DNA of 11,040 nucleotides from an uncultured Campylobacter sp. (GTDB lineage Bacteria > Campylobacterota > Campylobacteria > Campylobacterales > Campylobacteraceae), in assembly GCF_938040115.1 (NCBI RefSeq), contig NZ_CALHXD010000014.1, forward strand, positions 1 through 11,040, given 5' to 3'. The notes beneath the pieces were generated by a model. It was given only the letters and a program-made list of their open reading frames with translations. It had not been told where the DNA came from and made no database searches. Below are positions 6,341 to 11,040 of this stretch, piece by piece. The first letter of the stretch is position 1; each line of letters opens with the position of its first letter. The position numbers and the translations under genes are program-made.

Positions 6341-7473
6341 ATCAACCTCTCTACTAAAAGAGTCGTGATCTCGTCAAATTTGACGATCTGTTTGCCGCCG
6401 TGATCTTTGGCAAAGGTCTTAGCGTCCTCTTCGTTTGCAAACGGTATGAGCTCGTTACCCATAGGTCCGAGTACGTTTGAACCGGTTACGTAGTAGGCGG
6501 TTCTGGCGTCGATTTTGTTTAGCTTGTAGTAGTCGCTAACGTAAATTTGATCGTCCTTTTTGCCTTTTTCGAAATAATACTTCATCATGTCCTTGACGCC
6601 GTCAAAGTAAAGCTCCTCTTTGCTTGTTTTCATCATCGTCGCCCACTGCGGGTTTTTGCCGATTAGCATACCGCAAACCGGGCAGCGAGCGCCTTTTGGC
6701 ACGACGATTCTCTCGGCTTTTTGCGCTTTTTGTTTAGATTTTGAGGCTTGATCGCTCGTGCCTAAATTTGCCGGAGCGTCCCATAGGTAAAGTGCTGCTG
6801 CTTGTAGGTGCTTGTCGTACTCAGGAGCTTTGCTAGCGCCCTTTGCGTCGCATGTTTTTTTGAGGTGAGCTTTTAGCTCTGAGATGGCTTTAAAGCTTTT
6901 TGGATCGACTTTCTCACAGTTTGCTTCGTAAAATTCCTTACCCTGCGCGTAAACGCCGCCTTCGCGTTTAGCTTTGATCATCTTGTTATCGCCTTCAAAG
7001 TCCTGTCCGGCGATCTCGTATGCTTTGGCAAAGTCCATTATCTCGCCGCCGTTTTCGGCCTGGAACTCTTTCGCGTCGGCCTCGGTTGAAAAGGCGTATT
7101 TGCTGTTTCTAGTCATCGTGCCGCCTATTTTGCTGCCGACGACGTAAAAGGCTTTATTTGCATCGATCAAATTTAGATTTTTCGTATCGACGACCTGCGC
7201 GTCGCTTGGGATTTTGCCCTCCGTGAGCTCGTATAAGCAGTGGAGCGACGCTACTTGTTTGCCGTTATAAACGTGGTTGGTTTTATAAAATTTAACCAAA
7301 TTCATCCCGCAAACGGCGCAGTACTCTTTATCCTCGCCGCTTCCTACGAGCGTAGCTTTGCTTGGATCTACGCTTTGAAACATCGGCTTCATCTTGCCGG
7401 CTTGCTCGTTTGCTTCGGCGCCGAAAAGTAGCGCCGCCAGCAGCGCCGAACCCAAAATAGAACGTAAAATCAT
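6337..7473 (-). CDS. Secreted tandem NosL-domain protein (putative copper chaperone)
   Basis: NosL is the copper-binding accessory protein of nitrous oxide reductase, and related proteins serve other copper enzymes. This 378-residue protein has a signal peptide (about 1-21) and two NosL-type units. The first has YCAVCGMNLVKF (51-62), SLHC (76-79) and GGTMTRNSKYAF (117-128). The second has ARCPVCGMLIG (262-272), ELYFDGVKDMMKYY (287-300) and LGPMGNELIPF (335-345). Both keep the CxxCGM motif expected to bind copper(I), and the conserved methionine in the GTM/GPM turn. Between them, about 174-233, lies a segment with NCEK and a helical LQAAALYLW end, resembling a small cytochrome c without CxxCH. 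An AAGGAG site precedes the ATG. It begins 14 nt after the Sel1 gene and overlaps the next gene by 4 nt. No lipobox is seen. Confidence 0.85.
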   Translation of the reverse strand: MILRSILGSALLAALLFGAEANEQAGKMKPMFQSVDPSKATLVGSGEDKEYCAVCGMNLVKFYKTNHVYNGKQVASLHCLYELTEGKIPSDAQVVDTKNLNLIDANKAFYVVGSKIGGTMTRNSKYAFSTEADAKEFQAENGGEIMDFAKAYEIAGQDFEGDNKMIKAKREGGVYAQGKEFYEANCEKVDPKSFKAISELKAHLKKTCDAKGASKAPEYDKHLQAAALYLWDAPANLGTSDQASKSKQKAQKAERIVVPKGARCPVCGMLIGKNPQWATMMKTSKEELYFDGVKDMMKYYFEKGKKDDQIYVSDYYKLNKIDARTAYYVTGSNVLGPMGNELIPFANEEDAKTFAKDHGGKQIVKFDEITTLLVERLM

Positions 7474-7487
7474 ATTATCTCCTTAAA
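7474..7487 (-). promoter_or_regulatory. Ribosome binding site for the tandem NosL gene
   Basis: The 14-nt gap reads AATTTAAGGAGATAAT on the minus strand, together with its flanks, placing AAGGAG about 6 nt before the ATG. The gap is too short to hold a promoter, which supports cotranscription with the Sel1 gene. Confidence 0.7.
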
Positions 7488-8333
7488 TTATTTAGTTTTA
7501 TTTGTTTCCGGTTTTAAAAACTCCGCATTCTCGCATGCGACTTTTAGACCCTTTGCGCAGCTTTTGTCAAAGAGCTCTTTAGCCTTAGCAGTGTCGGCTG
7601 CGACGCCTTTGCCCTCGGCGTACATTATGGCTAGGTTATTGCAGCCTTTGTCGTAGTTTAGGTTGCAGGATTTTTCGTAAAATTCTTTAGCTTTGGCGTA
7701 GTCTTGCTCCGTACCTTGGCCGAATGCATACAAAAAGCCGAGGTTGTCGCAGCCGATACCCACGCCGCCCGCGCAGGCCTTTTCGTAAAATGATTTTGCT
7801 TTAGCGTAGTCTTTTTCTACGCCCATGCCTTCAAGGTGTAGGTAGCCTAGGTTATTGCAACCCATCATATCGCCGTAGTTGCAGGCTTTGGTGTAGAGCG
7901 AGATCGCCTTTTTGATATCGGTTTTGACGCCCGCTCCGTTTGCGTAAAGTAGCCCTAGTGCGGTGCAGCCCTCGTCGTCTTGGCAGGCTTTTTCGTAGTA
8001 CGCAGCGGCTTTAGCGAAGTCCTGAGTTGCGCCGTTGCCGCTTTCGTAGATGTAGCCTAGGTTATTGCAAGCAAGCGCAAATTTGGCGTTGCAAGCTTTT
8101 TGGTATAAATTTATCGCCTTTTCGTAATTTTTCTCCACGCCGCCCGTACCTTCGAAATATACCACGGCAAGGTTGTAGCAGCCAGAAGCCTTGTTTCCCT
8201 CGTGGCAGGCTTTTTCGTAGATTTCTATCAGCTTTTTATGGTCGCCGCTTTGCTGGGCTTGCATGCCCTCTTGGATAAAGCCCGCGTTTGCGCTAGCGCA
8301 TAAAACCGCCGCCGCTAGTAGTTTTTTATACAT
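7488..8333 (-). CDS. Secreted Sel1-repeat protein with seven cysteine pairs (Hcp-like)
   Basis: The 281 residues start with a signal peptide, likely cut after ANA (about residue 17); residue 12 is a cysteine but lacks a lipobox. About seven Sel1-like repeats follow with a period near 36, of the form YEKAC-(5 to 8)-C-NLG-YxxGxG. The cysteine pairs lie at 43/52, 81/89, 117/123, 151/159, 187/195, 223/231 and 259/267, as in the Helicobacter cysteine-rich proteins, where each pair forms a disulfide linking the two helices of a repeat. The old beta-lactamase annotation of that family should not be assumed here. An AAAAGGAG ribosome binding site precedes the ATG, and the gene lies 11 nt after ccsBA. 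It is likely a periplasmic scaffold or binding protein; its partner is unknown. Confidence 0.92.
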   Translation of the reverse strand: MYKKLLAAAVLCASANAGFIQEGMQAQQSGDHKKLIEIYEKACHEGNKASGCYNLAVVYFEGTGGVEKNYEKAINLYQKACNAKFALACNNLGYIYESGNGATQDFAKAAAYYEKACQDDEGCTALGLLYANGAGVKTDIKKAISLYTKACNYGDMMGCNNLGYLHLEGMGVEKDYAKAKSFYEKACAGGVGIGCDNLGFLYAFGQGTEQDYAKAKEFYEKSCNLNYDKGCNNLAIMYAEGKGVAADTAKAKELFDKSCAKGLKVACENAEFLKPETNKTK

Positions 8334-8344
8334 TTTTTCTCCTT
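8334..8344 (-). promoter_or_regulatory. Ribosome binding site for the Sel1 gene
   Basis: The minus strand reads AAAAGGAGAAAAA just before the ATG, a strong ribosome binding site in an 11-nt gap. There is no room for an independent promoter, so Sel1 is probably transcribed with ccsBA. Confidence 0.7.
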
Positions 8345-11040
8345 TTAAATCGTTTTTACGTCACGCCCTCTAAAGGCTAGCGCGGTTATCAAAAGCATGC
8401 AGCCAAGCGCGATATAGACGCTAATGTGCACCGGCGGCAAATCTCCGCTAGCGTAAGAGTGCATGCCCGTTAGGTAAAAATTTACGCCAAAATAAGTCAT
8501 CGCGATCGAAGCGTAAGAAAACACCGATGCGATCAAAAATACGTAGAGTGAATTTAGCTTTGGTATAAAGCGCAGATGTAGCGCGATCGCGTAAACTAGG
8601 ATCGATACGTACGACCACGTCTCCTTGCTATCCCAGCCCCAGTAGCGCCCCCAGCTCTCGTTTGCCCAGATTCCGCCGAAGAAATTTCCAAGCGTTAGCA
8701 AGCAAAGACCTATGATTAGACTAGCTTCATTTATCGCTGCGATATATCTGATCTGCTCGTTTAGCCTCGCCTCGTTTGCTTTGTTTTTAAACGCCATAAG
8801 CCCTAGCGCGATAAGACCCAGCACGCAACCAAGGCCTAAAAATCCATAGCTAGCAGTGATAACCGATACGTGGATACTGAGCCAATACGACTTTAGCACC
8901 GGCACAAGGTTGGTAATCTGCGGATTTACGAAGCTCATATGCGCCACCAGCATCACGATGCCAGCTAGCAGCGCGGCCGCCGCAAGCGCAAGCAACGAAC
9001 GCCTAAAAAATATCATCCCCGCTAGCGCTCCGGACCAGCCGATGTAGATCATTGATTCGTAGCTATCGCTCCAAGGTGCGTGTCCTGAGACGTACCAGCG
9101 CAGAGCTAAAGCCGCCGTATGCAGGGCAAATCCTAGCGCAAACGCCGCTAAAATCGCTCGCTCAAGCGGTAAAATCCTTCTAGATAAAAACACCGAAGCA
9201 AGCCCTAGTAAAAGCGCAGCAAAGCCCAAAATCCAGTAGAAATAAACCAGTTTTTTAAACACCGAAGCGCGGTTATAAAACACCTCGGTATCGACCCTGC
9301 TAACGCTAGGTAAAATTTCCTCCGAAGCCGTTCGCTGATAGTTTCTTAGCGCAGCTAGCGCGGAGTCGGCCTTGCTCCAGTTATTATCCGCGATACCCTC
9401 TTGCAGACCCATGAGATAGTCGTTTAGCATGTTTTTTGCTTCCAGAGCGACTCGCTCGTCGTTAAAGACGTCGTTTGGCGATAGCCATGCGTGCTGCAGG
9501 TCGTTTGCTGCCGGGATAAATTTAAAAAACGTGCCCTTAAACGTGAGATACGCGATGTTTAGTCGCTCGTCAAATTTGATGAGGTCGTTATCGAGCGCGC
9601 CTCGTTTTGATAGAGGTTTTTCGTTTGCGGCTTCGACCTGCGCGGCTAGTTTATACTCGCCGTTTGCGTCAAACGCATCCCTGAAACTCGCGTAATCTCC
9701 GCTCAAATTTAACATCTTTTTTATCTCGCCGTTTTTTATTTTGACGATTTTGATCTCTTGCCACAGCGCGGGGTTTAGATTCATCCCAAGCACGATTTGT
9801 TCGGCGCTTAGACCGTAAAGCGAGTCTGTGCCGGAGATTTTATTTACGATTTCGCCCGCTTCGGTGCTGAGCGGCTTTATCCTGCCCGCGTAGTCTTGTA
9901 CGAGAAGCTTTGCAAATTCGCCGTTAGCGTGAGCGGCGGTGTTTGCGGCGAAAGTTTTTAAAATTTCGCTCTCGTTTTGCTCGGCCGCGTTTGCGTTAAA
10001 ATTTAAAAAACCAAGCGCGATAAAGGCCGCGACGAGAGAAAATCGGCTATTTTTGATGAAATTTATGAGCTTTAAAAATCGGCTATTTTTAGTAAAAAAG
10101 TTGCCAATGACTCCGACGCAAAGTAAGAAATATCCGATATAGGTCGGGATTTTGCCCGGGTCGCGGTTGACCTCTAGCACCGTGCCTTGCTCGTCCGCGT
10201 CGTAGGAGGACTGAAATAGCTTAAAACCTTGCAAATTTAGCGGATGATTCATGTAAATTTTATACTTTGCCAAAATTTCTCCCGAATCAGATAATGCCTC
10301 TACGTCGCTAGAGTATGAGGACGGGCTTTGCGAGCCGGGGTAGCGTTCAAGCTCAAATTTAATAAGCTTTATCGAAAACGGCAAGCTAACTAGCTTTGAG
10401 CCCCAGGTTAGCATTATCTCCTCGCCGTCAAAATTTAGCATACTAGGCTCGCCCAGCCAGCCTACGCCGCCGTGGATTTTGGCTGTTTGTTCGCGCTGCC
10501 CTTCAAAGCCGGCTTTTACTACGAGAGTGCCTCGCTCGCCTTTGGGTGCAGGTTTATAGGAGTCAAATTTGACGGTAAAATTTTTTGAGTTTATGGTTTG
10601 CGTGAAGTTAAAATTATTATCGCCGATTTGGGTTAAATTTAGCGGATACTCGAAAAATGTGTCTTTTGTGCGTATTTGCAAAAACGGCTTGACGCTCACC
10701 ATCTCGTTTTCGCTTTTCCCCGCTCTTACGTGCAGTACGCCCTCGGCGCCCAGATAGCGTGTCAAAGCCGCGCCGATAAAGATAACGATAAATGCCGCGT
10801 GAAGTACGAAGGAGCCGAATCGGCGCCACATTTTGGTTTTTACGATGATAGCGAGCAGGCAAAGCGCGAGCGTGCTCATGACGCACTCGTACCAGCGCGC
10901 CTCGTAGACTAAAATTTTAGCCGTTTGCGTATCGTAAATGCTCTCTAAAAAGGTTGCGACGCCGGCACCTGCGGCTAGGATAAAGAGGAGGCAGAGCGCG
11001 AACTTGTAAGAGATGAAAAATTTTAATATTTTTAGCGCGC
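8345..11040 (-). CDS. ccsBA: Fused cytochrome c synthase CcsBA (5' end outside window)
   Basis: CcsBA (ResB-ResC fusion, system II) moves haem to the periplasmic side and attaches it to c-type cytochromes. The frame stays open to the right edge, adding 53 residues before the first ATG at 10879, so at least 897 residues are visible. Those 53 residues include a typical ResB first helix (about 10970-11040), and the internal ATG is therefore not the start; the true start is probably only slightly outside. The ResB half has a large periplasmic domain with MNHPLNLQGFKLFQSSYD. The CcsA half has GHAPWSDSYESM (about 9050-9090), an IHV histidine near 8873, the haem-binding WGRYWGWDSKETW (about 8612-8650) and GMHSYASG (about 8450). 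With few residues missing, it would resemble shorter epsilonproteobacterial versions such as NrfI rather than the longer general one; the target cytochrome is not known. Confidence 0.95.
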   Translation of the reverse strand, partial: ALKILKFFISYKFALCLLFILAAGAGVATFLESIYDTQTAKILVYEARWYECVMSTLALCLLAIIVKTKMWRRFGSFVLHAAFIVIFIGAALTRYLGAEGVLHVRAGKSENEMVSVKPFLQIRTKDTFFEYPLNLTQIGDNNFNFTQTINSKNFTVKFDSYKPAPKGERGTLVVKAGFEGQREQTAKIHGGVGWLGEPSMLNFDGEEIMLTWGSKLVSLPFSIKLIKFELERYPGSQSPSSYSSDVEALSDSGEILAKYKIYMNHPLNLQGFKLFQSSYDADEQGTVLEVNRDPGKIPTYIGYFLLCVGVIGNFFTKNSRFLKLINFIKNSRFSLVAAFIALGFLNFNANAAEQNESEILKTFAANTAAHANGEFAKLLVQDYAGRIKPLSTEAGEIVNKISGTDSLYGLSAEQIVLGMNLNPALWQEIKIVKIKNGEIKKMLNLSGDYASFRDAFDANGEYKLAAQVEAANEKPLSKRGALDNDLIKFDERLNIAYLTFKGTFFKFIPAANDLQHAWLSPNDVFNDERVALEAKNMLNDYLMGLQEGIADNNWSKADSALAALRNYQRTASEEILPSVSRVDTEVFYNRASVFKKLVYFYWILGFAALLLGLASVFLSRRILPLERAILAAFALGFALHTAALALRWYVSGHAPWSDSYESMIYIGWSGALAGMIFFRRSLLALAAAALLAGIVMLVAHMSFVNPQITNLVPVLKSYWLSIHVSVITASYGFLGLGCVLGLIALGLMAFKNKANEARLNEQIRYIAAINEASLIIGLCLLTLGNFFGGIWANESWGRYWGWDSKETWSYVSILVYAIALHLRFIPKLNSLYVFLIASVFSYASIAMTYFGVNFYLTGMHSYASGDLPPVHISVYIALGCMLLITALAFRGRDVKTI

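Noticed and set aside
4382..7473. Reading the cassette as a standard nos (nitrous oxide reductase) accessory cluster
   Set aside because: NosL-type proteins are present, but the permease is MacB/FtsX-type rather than NosY, and no NosD, NosZ, NosG or NosH-like gene is in the window.
8345..10879. Taking the ATG at 10879 as the start of ccsBA
   Set aside because: The frame continues open to the window edge, and the extra 53 residues form the typical first ResB helix, so this ATG is internal.
1..11040. CRISPR arrays, tRNA or rRNA genes, insertion sequences
   Set aside because: No regularly spaced repeats, tRNA-like cloverleaf, rRNA segment, transposase or terminal inverted repeats were seen on either strand.

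Overview
The window looks like chromosomal DNA of a Campylobacterota species, most likely Campylobacter of the concisus/curvus/rectus/showae type. The signs are moderate GC with constant AAATTT/CAAATTT words, a housekeeping order (RNase J, sugar-phosphate isomerase, RsuA/RluB-type pseudouridine synthase) that I recall in part from C. jejuni, where an RNase J gene is followed by a pseudouridine synthase, and a fused CcsBA cytochrome c synthase with cysteine-rich Sel1 proteins. The genus call rests on recognition, not on a search.

Left part (1-2559, + strand): the 3' end of RNase J (rnj), a complete SIS-CBS arabinose-5-phosphate isomerase (kdsD/kpsF family) and a complete RsuA/RluB-family pseudouridine synthase. 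They are packed with gaps of 9 and 1 nt and look like one transcription unit.

Middle (2560-2925): an AT-rich gap where the two gene sets converge. It holds a start-less open frame that reads like the end of a decayed gene, a dense set of AAATTT words, and a hairpin that overlaps the last codons of the minus-strand operon.

Right part (2926-11040, - strand, read right to left): one compact operon of at least eight genes. It begins with ccsBA, whose frame stays open to the right edge, so its start lies outside. It continues with a secreted Sel1 protein with seven cysteine pairs, a secreted protein with two NosL (copper-chaperone-type) domains around a possible haem-less cytochrome-c-like segment, a 62-aa one-helix membrane protein, a MacB/FtsX-type ABC permease, its LolD/MacB-like ATPase, an eight-helix membrane protein whose loop cysteines (including CPYC) are predicted periplasmic, and a membrane-anchored NosL-like protein. 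From nosL onward the genes overlap by 4-11 nt, so they are probably translationally coupled.

The operon combines covalent haem attachment, thiol-rich periplasmic proteins, copper-chaperone-like domains and a non-Nos ABC transporter. I infer a periplasmic maturation module for a haem- and copper-containing respiratory enzyme. The sulfite reductase MccA of Wolinella-type mcc clusters is one candidate client, but it would lie to the right of the window and is not visible. The second half of the operon is the best candidate here for an undescribed system.
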